Under the pieces are notes generated by a model that was given only the letters and a program-made list of their open reading frames with translations, did no database searches and was not told where the DNA came from. Below are positions 50,260 through 58,131 of a DNA stretch of 64,000 nucleotides, in pieces. The DNA is from Erythrobacter tepidarius. Lineage in GTDB: Bacteria; Pseudomonadota; Alphaproteobacteria; Sphingomonadales; Sphingomonadaceae. The stretch lies in assembly GCF_002155695.1 (NCBI RefSeq), contig NZ_MUYJ01000010.1:62001-126000 (forward strand), given 5' to 3'. The position numbers were made by a program, and so were the translations under genes. Numbering within the stretch: position 1 is the stretch's first letter; every line of letters begins with the position of its first letter.

Positions 50260-50427
50260 ATGGCGAAGCCCACCACCGTCAAGATCCGCCTCGTCTCGAG
50301 CGAAGGCACCGGCTTCTTCTATGTGACCAAGAAGAACCCGCGCAACATCACCGAGAAGATGAGCTTCCGCAAGTATGATCCCGTCGCGCGCAAGCACGTC
50401 GAGTTCAAGGAAGCCAAGATCAAGTAA
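50260..50427 (+). CDS. rpmG: 50S ribosomal protein L33
   Basis: The 55-residue protein reads [20 protein letters not shown] and ends [11 protein letters not shown], a clear L33. It lacks the paired cysteines of the zinc-binding form, so it is the C-minus type and needs no zinc. A GACAGGAAA ribosome site precedes the ATG. A GC hairpin (CCCGCC/GGCGGG) follows about 15 bases after the stop and may end the transcript. Confidence 0.95.
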   Translation: MAKPTTVKIRLVSSEGTGFFYVTKKNPRNITEKMSFRKYDPVARKHVEFKEAKIK

Positions 50428-50507
50428 GCGCGGTATTGCCCGCCCTCCCCGCGGGCGGGTGCGATAATTCATCGACAGTTCAAGCCTTCGGCCCTAGGCG
50501 CTTGGGG

Positions 50508-51179
50508 ATGATCAAGCACCCTATGTTCGCCCGTGCGCTGCTGCTCGGCCTTGGTTCCGGCACGCTGGCGCTCGGCCTCGTTCCCGCGCTTCCCGCCGCC
50601 ATCGCCCCGGCGCCGCTTGCAGAGCAATCGGGCGACCAGCTCGACGCGGTCGTCACCGCCCTGCGCGCGATTACCACGATGCGCGCCGATTTCACCCAGA
50701 CCGACCGGCAGGGCAATGTCATGACCGGGGTGATGACCTTGAAGCGCCCGGGCAAGATCCGCTTCGATTACGGCAAGGATTCCGACTTCCTCGTGGTGTC
50801 CAACGGCAAGTCGCTGTTCGTGGTCGATTACGAAGTCAACCAGGTCGAACGCTGGCCGATTGGCAATTCGCCGCTGGGCGCGCTGTTCGATCCCGAGCGT
50901 GACGTGAAGCGTTACGGCAAGCTGGTGCAGACCGGGAATCCCGACGTCATCAGCGTCGAGGTGCGCGATCCCAAGAAGCCCGAGTTCGGGATGATCAATC
51001 TGATCTTCGTGCGCCAGCCCCTGGCCCCTGGCGGGTGGCAGCTCACGCACTGGGTCGCACTCGATGCCCAGAACAACCGCACGCGGGTGCAGCTGTCGAA
51101 TCAGCGCTACGGCGTGCCGGTGGCCGACAGCACTTTCACCTTCCGCGATCCGCGCCGTTCGGCCCGTCGCCCAGGGTGA
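50508..51179 (+). CDS. lolA: Outer-membrane lipoprotein carrier LolA
   Basis: The 223-residue periplasmic protein would take lipoproteins from LolCDE to the outer membrane. It has an N-terminal signal (about 5-40) and the LolA fold signature ALRAITTMRADFTQTDRQGNV, MTLKRPGKIRFDYGK, LFVVDYEVNQVERWPIGNSPL. Two starts (50508 and 50523) are possible; the first is used. Its companion xth lies 2 kb on, with an alkaline phosphatase gene and a probable RNA between. Confidence 0.88.
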   Translation: MIKHPMFARALLLGLGSGTLALGLVPALPAAIAPAPLAEQSGDQLDAVVTALRAITTMRADFTQTDRQGNVMTGVMTLKRPGKIRFDYGKDSDFLVVSNGKSLFVVDYEVNQVERWPIGNSPLGALFDPERDVKRYGKLVQTGNPDVISVEVRDPKKPEFGMINLIFVRQPLAPGGWQLTHWVALDAQNNRTRVQLSNQRYGVPVADSTFTFRDPRRSARRPG

Positions 51180-51192
51180 ACGGAGCTTCGAC

Positions 51193-51395
51193 GAACGGTT
51201 GTATGAAGGCGACAGAATCTTATCGCCGTTCATGTGACGGAAAGCCTCTTTCGGCTAATCATTCTCAACAAGGCGCGGCTGAAGGGCGGTTTCCCCCCTG
51301 TTGCCCACCCTTCGCAAGTAGCCGGCGCCTTGTGCATAGCGTGACGAACGCTCCATGGAACCCTCGACCCACCGCCCCCGGGTCGAGGGTTTTTT
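51193..51395 (+). ncRNA. Probable structured RNA ending in a strong terminator
   Basis: No credible protein gene lies between lolA and the phosphatase gene. The plus strand could fold into several stems: GGCGA/TCGCC (51208-51227) and AGCC/GGCT (51244-51256). The longest is a hairpin with outer arms ACAAGGCGC (51268-51276) and GCGCCTTGT (51325-51333) and inner arms GAAGGG/CCCTTC. After it come AGCGT/ACGCT and the terminator at 51361-51395. This looks like a free small RNA of about 200 nt or a long lolA 3' leader-like end. I do not recognise it as 6S, tmRNA, SRP or RNase P RNA. A 35-residue ORF on the minus strand overlaps but lacks support. Confidence 0.45.
51361..51395 (+). terminator. Strong intrinsic terminator
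   Basis: Perfect 10-bp arms CCCTCGACCC (51361-51370) and GGGTCGAGGG (51380-51389) with a 9-nt loop are followed by six Ts. The orientation ends plus-strand transcripts: lolA and/or the small RNA just upstream. Confidence 0.92.
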
Positions 51396-51603
51396 GTTTG
51401 GGTCTTGGCATTGCCGGCTGGCTCAGCGAGAACCGCGTTATCCGTTTGCGCCCGCAAGCGCCGGGCGCGGGCCGTTCGTCCCGCTTGGCCTGCGCGCCAG
51501 CAGGCGCCACGTCCAGTCGGTTTCGCGGCGTGGCTTCGCCCGCCGATTGGCCCTGCTTGTATGCCTCGCCTCGTGGGGGACGACGCCAGCGTCGGCGCGA
51601 AAC
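51396..51603. other. Non-coding gap with GC-rich inverted repeats
   Basis: About 200 bases between the terminator and the 3' end of the phosphatase gene hold no plausible gene. They contain small GC-rich palindromes such as GCGCGCC/GGCGCC around 51488-51508. I see no T-run terminator for the convergent phosphatase gene. Confidence 0.5.
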
Positions 51604-52989
51604 CTAATCTTCCCAGCCCAGGGCCTTGCGGATGATGGAATAGACTAGGTTCTGCTCGATCACCCCGTGCGCGCGCTCGGCGCCGGGGCCGGTGGCGAAC
51701 AGGGCGACATCCTCGCCGCCGTGGGTCTCGATGCCGGTCGGCACCAGCGATTGCTGGCGGGCGGCAAGGCCGGTCTGCGGCACGGGCCGCTCGCCGCTCA
51801 CCGCGCCCGGGCCATTGGCATAGCCCAAGGTGGTGTAGGGCTTCCCGTCGGCGGCCAGCACCGGGGTGATGCCGTCGCCGCCGTCCTCGCCGCTGCCTTC
51901 GTGGGCCACCACCAGCCCAAGGATGTCGTTCCCGCGCCTGGGATAGCCGGCGATGGTGAAGACATGGCTGTGATCGGCGGTGACGAGGATCAGCGTCTCG
52001 GCCGGATCGGTGTGATCGATTGCCCATTGCACCGCGCGAGCAAACTCGACCGTCTCCTCCAGCGCGTAGCCGGCCTGGCCAGCGTGGTGCGCATGATCGA
52101 TCCGCCCGCCTTCGACCATCAGGTAGAACCCATCGGGATCAGCCGCGAGCCGCGCGATCGCCTGCGCTGTCATGTCGGTCAGGGTCGGTTCGGGGGAATC
52201 GGGCCGACGCTCGGCCATGAAGCCCATGTGGCTTGGGTTGAACAGCCCGAGCACCGGCTTGTCCATGGGCGCGGCGGCGAGTTCGGCGGCGGTCTTTACC
52301 ACCACGCCGCCGTTCTTCGCGGCCCATGCGGCGGCGAGGTCGGCGGCCGCATCGCCGCGCCGTCCGCCCGCCTTTTTGCCGTAGAACATTGCCGAACCGC
52401 CGCCGAGCGCCACGTCGAAGCGCGCCTCTGACAGCTGGAGCGCGATGTCCTTGCAGCCCTGCCCCTGCTGATCGGCCGGGATGTTGGTATCGCTCTCCCA
52501 GTCGCGATCGGCACTGCGCGCATAGACGCTTGCCGGCGTGGCGTGGGTGATACGCGTGGTGGTGACGATCCCGAGCGCGAGGCCGCGCGCCTTCACTTCC
52601 TCACCCAGCAAGGGCAGCGGGTGCTCCAGCGCGTCCTTGCATACGCCCTTGACCGCTTCCGGCCCGATCCCCAGCACGCCGATGCGGGTCTTGCGGCCCG
52701 AATGTATCGCGGTTGCCGTGCCCGCAGAATCGGGCACCTGCGCGTTGGTGTTATAGGTCTTGACCAGCGCGACATTGGGGAAGGTCTCGAAGCTGAGCCG
52801 GTTTTCCTCGCCGGGTTCCCCGCGCTTTTGGGCCTCGTAGATGCGCGCCGCGGTGATGGTGGAGATGCCCATGCCGTCGCCGATGAACAGGATGACATTC
52901 TTGGCCCGCGGTTCGGCGGGCGCTTGCTCGGCCCATGCGGGCACGCAGGCGCTGGCGAGCAGCAGGGCGGCGAAGATGGTGCGGGTCAT
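51604..52989 (-). CDS. Alkaline phosphatase (PhoA family)
   Basis: The 461-residue enzyme has a signal peptide (about 1-21, ending AWAEQ) for export. Catalytic Ser is S88 in PDSAGTATA. Metal ligands are in FIGDGMG (Asp, about 37), MVEGGRIDHAHHAG and VTADHSHVF, as in the family. It would release phosphate in the periplasm. I find no good PHO box in its upstream region, unlike pstS, so control by phosphate starvation is not shown here. Closest characterised relatives by pattern are the PhoA-like enzymes of Gram-negatives rather than PhoX or PhoD. Confidence 0.9.
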   Translation of the reverse strand: MTRTIFAALLLASACVPAWAEQAPAEPRAKNVILFIGDGMGISTITAARIYEAQKRGEPGEENRLSFETFPNVALVKTYNTNAQVPDSAGTATAIHSGRKTRIGVLGIGPEAVKGVCKDALEHPLPLLGEEVKARGLALGIVTTTRITHATPASVYARSADRDWESDTNIPADQQGQGCKDIALQLSEARFDVALGGGSAMFYGKKAGGRRGDAAADLAAAWAAKNGGVVVKTAAELAAAPMDKPVLGLFNPSHMGFMAERRPDSPEPTLTDMTAQAIARLAADPDGFYLMVEGGRIDHAHHAGQAGYALEETVEFARAVQWAIDHTDPAETLILVTADHSHVFTIAGYPRRGNDILGLVVAHEGSGEDGGDGITPVLAADGKPYTTLGYANGPGAVSGERPVPQTGLAARQQSLVPTGIETHGGEDVALFATGPGAERAHGVIEQNLVYSIIRKALGWED

Positions 52990-53068
52990 GCATGTCTCCG
53001 GGAAATCTGCCCCCTCATATCGCTGCGGAATGCGACAATAAAGTGAAGGCTGGAGAGAAGTCCTTGCC

Positions 53069-53164
53069 GCCCTACCGCTTCGCTGTTTGAGGGCATGCTT
53101 GTTGCCCTACCGCTTCGCTGTTTGAGGGCGTGCTTGTTGCCCTATCGCCTCGCTGTTTGAGGGC
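53069..53164. repeat. Host array of three hairpin repeats, 35-bp period
   Basis: Three copies (53069-53094, 53104-53129, 53139-53164) have arms GCCCT/AGGGC around the 16-nt loop ACCGCTTCGCTGTTTG; the third loop has two changes. The period is exactly 35 bases. A degenerate fourth unit follows to about 53240. The array lies in the gap between the phosphatase and xth genes. The same loop family is found in the prophage. Confidence 0.8.
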
Positions 53165-53252
53165 GTGCTTGGTCCCCTGCCGGTTCAGCCTTTGGGCTGT
53201 CCTTCGCATCCGCTACTTGAGAGCGGGGGCTTCGTCCCCTAAGTCCGCCGCG

Positions 53253-54041
53253 ATGCTGTCTGTTGCCACCTGGAACATCAACTCGGCCCGCCTGCGCGTC
53301 GGCCTGATCGAGAAGCTGCTCGTCGAAGCCGCGCCCGACATCCTCTGCCTGCAGGAAATCAAGTGCGAAAGCCACCTGTTCCCGGCCGCGGCGCTGGCGG
53401 CGCTCGGCTACACCTATCAGGCGGTGAGCGGGCAGAAAGGCTATCACGGCGTGGCCACGGTCGCCCGCGTGCCGATCCGCGAAGTCGCCCGCCACGACTG
53501 GCAGGACAATGGCGAGGCGCGGCACATCGGGGTCGAGGTGCCGGGCAAGGATCTCGTGATCGAGAACGTCTATATCCCCGCCGGCGGCGATATTCCCGAT
53601 CGGGAGGTGAACCCCAAGTTCGGCCAGAAGCTCGATTTCCTCGAACGGATGACCCGCTGGGCCGATAAGCTCGATCGTCCTACGCTGATCGTCGGGGATT
53701 TCAACATCGCGCCCTTGGAAAGCGACGTGTGGAGCCACAAGCAGCTCTTGAAGGTCGTCAGCCACACGCCGATCGAGGTCGAGACGCTGGGCCGGTTCCA
53801 GGACGCGCATGGCTGGGTTGATATCGGGCGCCAGCACATCCCCGCGCCGCAGCGCTACTATTCCTGGTGGAGCTACCGCAATCCCGGCTGGCAGGAGAAC
53901 GACAAAGGCCGGCGGCTCGATCATATGTGGGCCTCGCCAGAAGTCGCCATGCAGGCGCGCGCGCACCGCGTGCTGGAAGATGCGCGCGGGTGGGAGCAGC
54001 CTTCCGATCATGTGCCGCTGATCACGGAGTTCGAACTCTGA
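53253..54041 (+). CDS. xth: Exonuclease III (exodeoxyribonuclease III, AP endonuclease)
   Basis: The 262-residue enzyme repairs abasic sites. Motifs: ATWNINSARLR with LQEIKCE (Glu metal ligand), YHGVATVAR, VENVYIPAGGD, GDFNIAPLESDVW and SDHVPLITEFEL (catalytic His). The ATG at 53253 is placed by the conserved N-terminus; an earlier in-frame start at 53130 would include the repeat array and is rejected. Its stop overlaps the probable ribA start. Confidence 0.93.
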   Translation: MLSVATWNINSARLRVGLIEKLLVEAAPDILCLQEIKCESHLFPAAALAALGYTYQAVSGQKGYHGVATVARVPIREVARHDWQDNGEARHIGVEVPGKDLVIENVYIPAGGDIPDREVNPKFGQKLDFLERMTRWADKLDRPTLIVGDFNIAPLESDVWSHKQLLKVVSHTPIEVETLGRFQDAHGWVDIGRQHIPAPQRYYSWWSYRNPGWQENDKGRRLDHMWASPEVAMQARAHRVLEDARGWEQPSDHVPLITEFEL

Positions 54042-55108
54042 CGCCCGGACCATCCCCGCAACGCCGCGCCGCGCAGGCGGTCGACGCGCTGCGCCACGGG
54101 TGGCCGCTGGCGTTCGCGGGCGGGCCGGTGCTGCTGCCGGTCGAGACCGCGATTGCGAGCGGGGCAAGCGCGCCGCAGATGCTCATCTCTGCCGCGCGCG
54201 CCGTCACGCTCAAGCTCGCCAACCAGCGCGAGGCGGCTGTCCCGCACGCCCCCGTGCTGATCGCCGCGGCTGAAGATTTCACCTTGCGCGAGGCGCTGCC
54301 GATTGCCGATCCTGCGCTCGATCTCGGCAATCCGCTGAAAGGCCCGTTCAAGGCGGTCAGCCTCGCCTGGGGCGAGACCGCTGCCGCGGCGCTCGAGCTG
54401 GCGCGGATTGCCGGAATCCTGCCCGCCTTCCTGGTCGATCCGGTGAACGCGGGCGAGGCGGCGCCGGTCGCCGCGAGTGACCTTGCCGCCTATGCCGATG
54501 CTGGCGCCCTGCAAATCGTCACCCGCGCGCGCCTGCCCGTCTCTGCCTGTGAGGAGGCCGAGATCATCGCCTTCCGCTCGGCCGCCGACCTGCGCGAGCA
54601 CGTCGCGCTCGTCATCGGCAAGCAATCGGGCGATCGTCTGCCGCTGGTACGGCTCCATTCAGAATGCCTCACCGGCGACATCCTCGGCAGCCTCAAATGC
54701 GATTGCGGCCCGCAGCTCGACGCTGCGCTCCACGCCATGGCGCACGAGGCGCGGGATAGCGGCGGCTGGGGCGTGCTGCTCTATATGCGGCAGGAGGGGC
54801 GCGGCATCGGCCTCGTCAACAAGCTGCGCGCCTATCGCTTGCAGGATCAGGGCTTCGACACGGTCGAGGCCAACCAGCGCCTCGGCCTGCCCGACGAAGC
54901 GCGCGATTTTCCGGTGGCGGCGAGGATGCTCGAATTGCTGGGGGCAACCACCATCCGGCTGCTCACCAACAACCCGGCCAAGGTCGCGGCGCTATCCGCC
55001 GCCGGGATCACGGTCAGCGAACGCGTGCCCCACCAGCTGCCTGCAAATCCCCACAATGCCCGCTATCTGGCGACCAAACGGGATCGCTCAGGGCATCTTC
55101 TGCCCTAG
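54038..55108 (+). CDS. ribA: GTP cyclohydrolase II (RibA), probable CTG start
   Basis: The 356-residue enzyme opens GTP for riboflavin synthesis. The zinc and GTP-binding sites are intact: RLHSECLTGDILGSLKCDCGPQ (three Cys) and MRQEGRGIGLVNKLRAY. An N-terminal DHBP-synthase-like domain without catalytic acid residues covers about 1-160. The family N-terminus should begin just before TPGPSPQRRAAQAVDAL, but no ATG, GTG or TTG is available there. CTG at 54038 overlaps the xth stop (CTGA) and has GGAG eight bases upstream, so it is the best start. A GTG near 54128 would cut about 30 conserved residues. Confidence 0.85.
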   Translation: MTPGPSPQRRAAQAVDALRHGWPLAFAGGPVLLPVETAIASGASAPQMLISAARAVTLKLANQREAAVPHAPVLIAAAEDFTLREALPIADPALDLGNPLKGPFKAVSLAWGETAAAALELARIAGILPAFLVDPVNAGEAAPVAASDLAAYADAGALQIVTRARLPVSACEEAEIIAFRSAADLREHVALVIGKQSGDRLPLVRLHSECLTGDILGSLKCDCGPQLDAALHAMAHEARDSGGWGVLLYMRQEGRGIGLVNKLRAYRLQDQGFDTVEANQRLGLPDEARDFPVAARMLELLGATTIRLLTNNPAKVAALSAAGITVSERVPHQLPANPHNARYLATKRDRSGHLLP

Positions 55109-56067
55109 CGCCGTTCGTATTGCTTGATCCCGCTCGCCAGGCGGTTGCCCTGCATCACCACGCGCTCGCCCGTCCAGTCGGCAAGGAACACGCTCTGGCG
55201 CGAGAGGCCGGGGACGAAGCGCGCTTCGTTGTTCTCGATCCTCAAGCCAGCCGAGGGGTGGAGGATGTCCTCTGCCCCCAGAGCGATGAAGGCCGAGTAG
55301 TTCTCCTTGTCGCGCCCCTGCACGAACCAGTTGTTGGCTATCCGGCCGCGCGTTCCGGCGGGCAAGTCGATCATGTAGTTGGTGGCGTGCCCGGCGGCGT
55401 CGTCGAAGCTGTTGCCCTCGATCACCACCTCGGCAGCGCGCGCCTTGAGGTAATGGCCGCCGGTGCCGCGCTCGAACCGGCTCTCGCGCACGGTGAGCGA
55501 ACCGATGTCGCCGATATAGATCGAATGGGCGCAGCCCGCATCGTTCTCGCAGGTGCCCAGTCCCGAGAAGGTCGAGCGGGTGATGAACACCCGGATTGCC
55601 GGATCGGCGGCGGTGAGGATGCCCTGCTGGCTGTTCTCGAATCGGGCATAGGCGATGTTGAGCGCGCCCTTTTCGAGCCTGATCCCTGCGCCGTTGCCGT
55701 CGGCGACCTTGATGCCGCTAAAGCTCAGCCCGCGGATCTCCGCGCCGGTGCCGCGCAGCACCAGCGCCGCCTTGCCCTCGCAAGCGCGGCCCGAAAGGGT
55801 GGCGGTGCCGGGGGTGGCGGCTTCATAGACGATCACGCCCTGCTCCTGCACCGCGCACTGGCGCCAGGTGCCCGGAGCGATGCGGATGGTGGCCCGCGCA
55901 TTGCCGATCGCGTTGATCGCGTCCTGCAGGCTGGCATAGCTGCGCCCTGTTTCGACCACGGTGAAGGGCGCTGTGGTGCTCTGGCCGGCCACGGCGGCGA
56001 GCGGCAGGTTGAGAGCGGCCAGCATCAGGGCCGGGCAGAGGCGCAGCGAGGGGCGGTGGTGGATCAT
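55105..56067 (-). CDS. Exported right-handed beta-helix protein
   Basis: The 320-residue protein has a signal peptide (about 1-28) and then repeated strands typical of pectate-lyase-like beta-helices: IRGLSFSGIKVADGNGAGIRL, IAYARFENSQQGILT, VFITRSTFSGLG, VIEGNSFDDA. There is no clear catalytic residue set, so it may be a binding or structural protein. It overlaps ribA by four bases in convergent orientation. Confidence 0.75.
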   Translation of the reverse strand: MIHHRPSLRLCPALMLAALNLPLAAVAGQSTTAPFTVVETGRSYASLQDAINAIGNARATIRIAPGTWRQCAVQEQGVIVYEAATPGTATLSGRACEGKAALVLRGTGAEIRGLSFSGIKVADGNGAGIRLEKGALNIAYARFENSQQGILTAADPAIRVFITRSTFSGLGTCENDAGCAHSIYIGDIGSLTVRESRFERGTGGHYLKARAAEVVIEGNSFDDAAGHATNYMIDLPAGTRGRIANNWFVQGRDKENYSAFIALGAEDILHPSAGLRIENNEARFVPGLSRQSVFLADWTGERVVMQGNRLASGIKQYERR

Positions 56068-56200
56068 GCCGTGCAGTGTAGCGCATAATCGTTAAGGCGC
56101 CATTTGGCGCTTGGCCTTGCCCCCCCGGCTTGGCTAAACCTGCGCGCGTTGCCGCCGGACGATGCGCCGGCGCCGTCACGGGAATTGAGGAGAGACAGTG

Positions 56201-56488
56201 ATGAACACCCGCGCCACTTTTGGCACCCTCGCCTTGGCCGCGCTGATGCTGGCCGCTTGCGGCAGCTCGGACGACGCTTCGACCGAGGCCACCGCCGACA
56301 CCGTCGAAATGCCGGCTGACGAGGCGCTCGAGGCGATCACCGACGAACCCGCGGCCGACCCCGAAGCCACCGCCACCGACGCCCCCGAAACCGAGGCTGC
56401 TACCGAGGCCACTGCGGAACAGGCTGCCGAGGCGGCCGCAGATGTTGCCGCACAGGCTGCTGCTGCTGCCGAAGAGAAGAGCGAATAG
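56201..56488 (+). CDS. Small Ala/Glu/Thr-rich lipoprotein
   Basis: The 95-residue protein has a lipoprotein signal (TLALAALMLAAC, Cys near 20). The mature part is low in complexity, with many Ala, Glu, Asp and Thr residues. A GAGGAG site precedes the ATG. No domain is recognised; the acidic repeat-like sequence probably forms an extended or coiled region. Confidence 0.7.
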   Translation: MNTRATFGTLALAALMLAACGSSDDASTEATADTVEMPADEALEAITDEPAADPEATATDAPETEAATEATAEQAAEAAADVAAQAAAAAEEKSE

Positions 56489-56498
56489 GCGTCAGGCG

Positions 56499-56726
56499 GT
56501 GCCCCGCGCTCCGGTGGTGCTGCTGGCTCTCGCGCTGCTCCCGGCGCTCGTCGCCTGCGGCCGCGCGGGAGCGGACGCGCCGGGCGGCGTCAGCCCGGGC
56601 GAGGCCGAGGCGCTCGATGATGCCGCCGAAATGCTCGACCAGCGCCGCCTGCCGCGCGAGGCCCTCCCGCCCGAATCGGCCCCTGCCGAAATGACAGGCG
56701 ACACCGGCGGCCCGACCCGCCAGTGA
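56499..56726 (+). CDS. Small predicted lipoprotein
   Basis: The 75-residue ORF has a lipobox-bearing signal (VVLLALALLPALVACG, Cys near 20) and a short, disordered-looking acidic mature part ending TGDTGGPTRQ. The GTG start is 10 bases after the previous stop, so both lipoprotein genes are likely one operon. Function is unknown. Confidence 0.55.
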   Translation: MPRAPVVLLALALLPALVACGRAGADAPGGVSPGEAEALDDAAEMLDQRRLPREALPPESAPAEMTGDTGGPTRQ

Positions 56727-56797
56727 CCGCGCTGCCCCTTTAACGATCCGTCAGCTTGGCCGAGCGCCAGCGCGCCGACGCAAGGATAGTGTCTGCC

Positions 56798-57997
56798 ATG
56801 AATGCCCCCAGCACCATGTCCAGCCCCCGCAATCCCGGCATGGACGAGGAAACCTTTGAACAATTCGCCGCGCAGCTGACCCGTTACGTGCGCGAGCGGC
56901 TGATCCCGGCCGAGCCGGAGGTGATTGCCAAGGATCGCATCCCCGACGAGATCCTCGCGGAAATGCGCGAAATGGGCCTGTTCGGCCTGACCGTGCCCGA
57001 GGAGTACGGCGGCGCGGGGCTCAACATGACGCAATATGCCCGCGTGGTGAATATTATGGCCTATGCCGCCCCGGCCTATCGCTCGATCTTCTCGATCAAC
57101 GTCGGGATGTTCGCGAGCGCGCTCAAGAACGGTGCCACGCAAGCCCAAAAGGCCGAGTGGTATCCGAAGATTGCCGAAGGCAAGATCGCCTGCTTCGGCC
57201 TGACCGAGCCGGGTTCGGGCAGCGATTCGGCCGCGATGGCCACCACCGCCGTTCCTGACCCCGACGGCAACGGCTGGATATTGAACGGCACCAAGCGCTA
57301 CATCACCAACGCCCCCCACGCCGATGTCGCGCTGATCATGGCGCGCACGAGCAAGGAGGCGTTGCCGAAAAACGCCCATGTGTCCGCCTTCATCGTGCCG
57401 ATGGACACGCCGGGCATCACGCGCGGCAGTCCCGACAGGAAGATGGGGCAGGCAGGCTCGCACATTTCCGACATCATCCTCGATGACGTGCGCGTGCCGG
57501 GTGACGCGCTGCTCGGCGGGGAAACCGGCAAGGGCTTCGTCTTCGCGATGAAGAGCCTCGATAATGGCCGCATCAGCGTGGGTGCCGCGGCAACCGGCTA
57601 TGCTCGCCGCGCGCTGGACAGCGCCATGCGCTATGCCAATGAGCGCAAAGCCTTCGGCGAACCGATCGCCAATTTCCAGCTGATCCAGCAGATGCTGGCC
57701 GACAGCGAGATCGAGATCTACGCGGCCGAATGCATGATGAAGGACGTCACCGCGCGCGCTGACGCGGGCGAGAACATCCTCGTCAAGGCCGCCGCCTTCA
57801 AGGTCTTTGCCTCCGAGATGTGCGGCCGGGTGGTCGACCGCGTGGTCCAGATCTACGGCGGTGCCGGGTATCTGGCCGAATACGACGCCGAACGCTTCTT
57901 CCGCGATGCGCGCATCTATCGCATCTACGAAGGCACGACGCAGATCCTGCAACTCCAGATCGCCAAGCATATGCTGCGCGAATGGAGAGATTCTTGA
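56798..57997 (+). CDS. Acyl-CoA dehydrogenase
   Basis: The 399-residue flavoenzyme would oxidise an acyl-CoA to the enoyl-CoA. It shows the FAD and substrate motifs CFGLTEPGSGSDSAAM, ILNGTKRYITNA, YANERKAFGEPI and YRIYEGTTQI with catalytic Glu at E378. The substrate is not predictable. It heads a cluster with a CoA-transferase, thiolase and hydratase on the same strand. A start at 56756 is less likely than 56798 because the extra residues lack family character. Confidence 0.92.
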   Translation: MNAPSTMSSPRNPGMDEETFEQFAAQLTRYVRERLIPAEPEVIAKDRIPDEILAEMREMGLFGLTVPEEYGGAGLNMTQYARVVNIMAYAAPAYRSIFSINVGMFASALKNGATQAQKAEWYPKIAEGKIACFGLTEPGSGSDSAAMATTAVPDPDGNGWILNGTKRYITNAPHADVALIMARTSKEALPKNAHVSAFIVPMDTPGITRGSPDRKMGQAGSHISDIILDDVRVPGDALLGGETGKGFVFAMKSLDNGRISVGAAATGYARRALDSAMRYANERKAFGEPIANFQLIQQMLADSEIEIYAAECMMKDVTARADAGENILVKAAAFKVFASEMCGRVVDRVVQIYGGAGYLAEYDAERFFRDARIYRIYEGTTQILQLQIAKHMLREWRDS

Positions 57998-58034
57998 TTT
58001 TCCGCACACCCTCCGGCGCGCGAATTCCTCGCTC

Positions 58035-58054
58035 ATGCGACCAGAAGGTCGCAT
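58035..58054. repeat. Small perfect hairpin between dehydrogenase and CoA-transferase genes
   Basis: ATGCGACC and GGTCGCAT (8 bp, perfect) enclose AGAA, within GC-rich flanks. There is no U-run. It may be a dispersed palindromic element or an mRNA-stabilising hairpin; copies elsewhere in the genome would decide. Confidence 0.5.
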
Positions 58055-58131
58055 CGCTGCGGGCGCGCGTTCCCGCCTACGGCTCGCAAGCGCGCCGGTT
58101 GCTGCGGCAAGCATGATAGGTTTCCAATTGG

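Noticed and set aside
51255..51340. 35-residue minus-strand ORF (starting MHKAPATCEGW) over the structured RNA
   Set aside because: The terminator points to a plus-strand transcript and no ribosome site was seen; reading could arise from the hairpin sequence.
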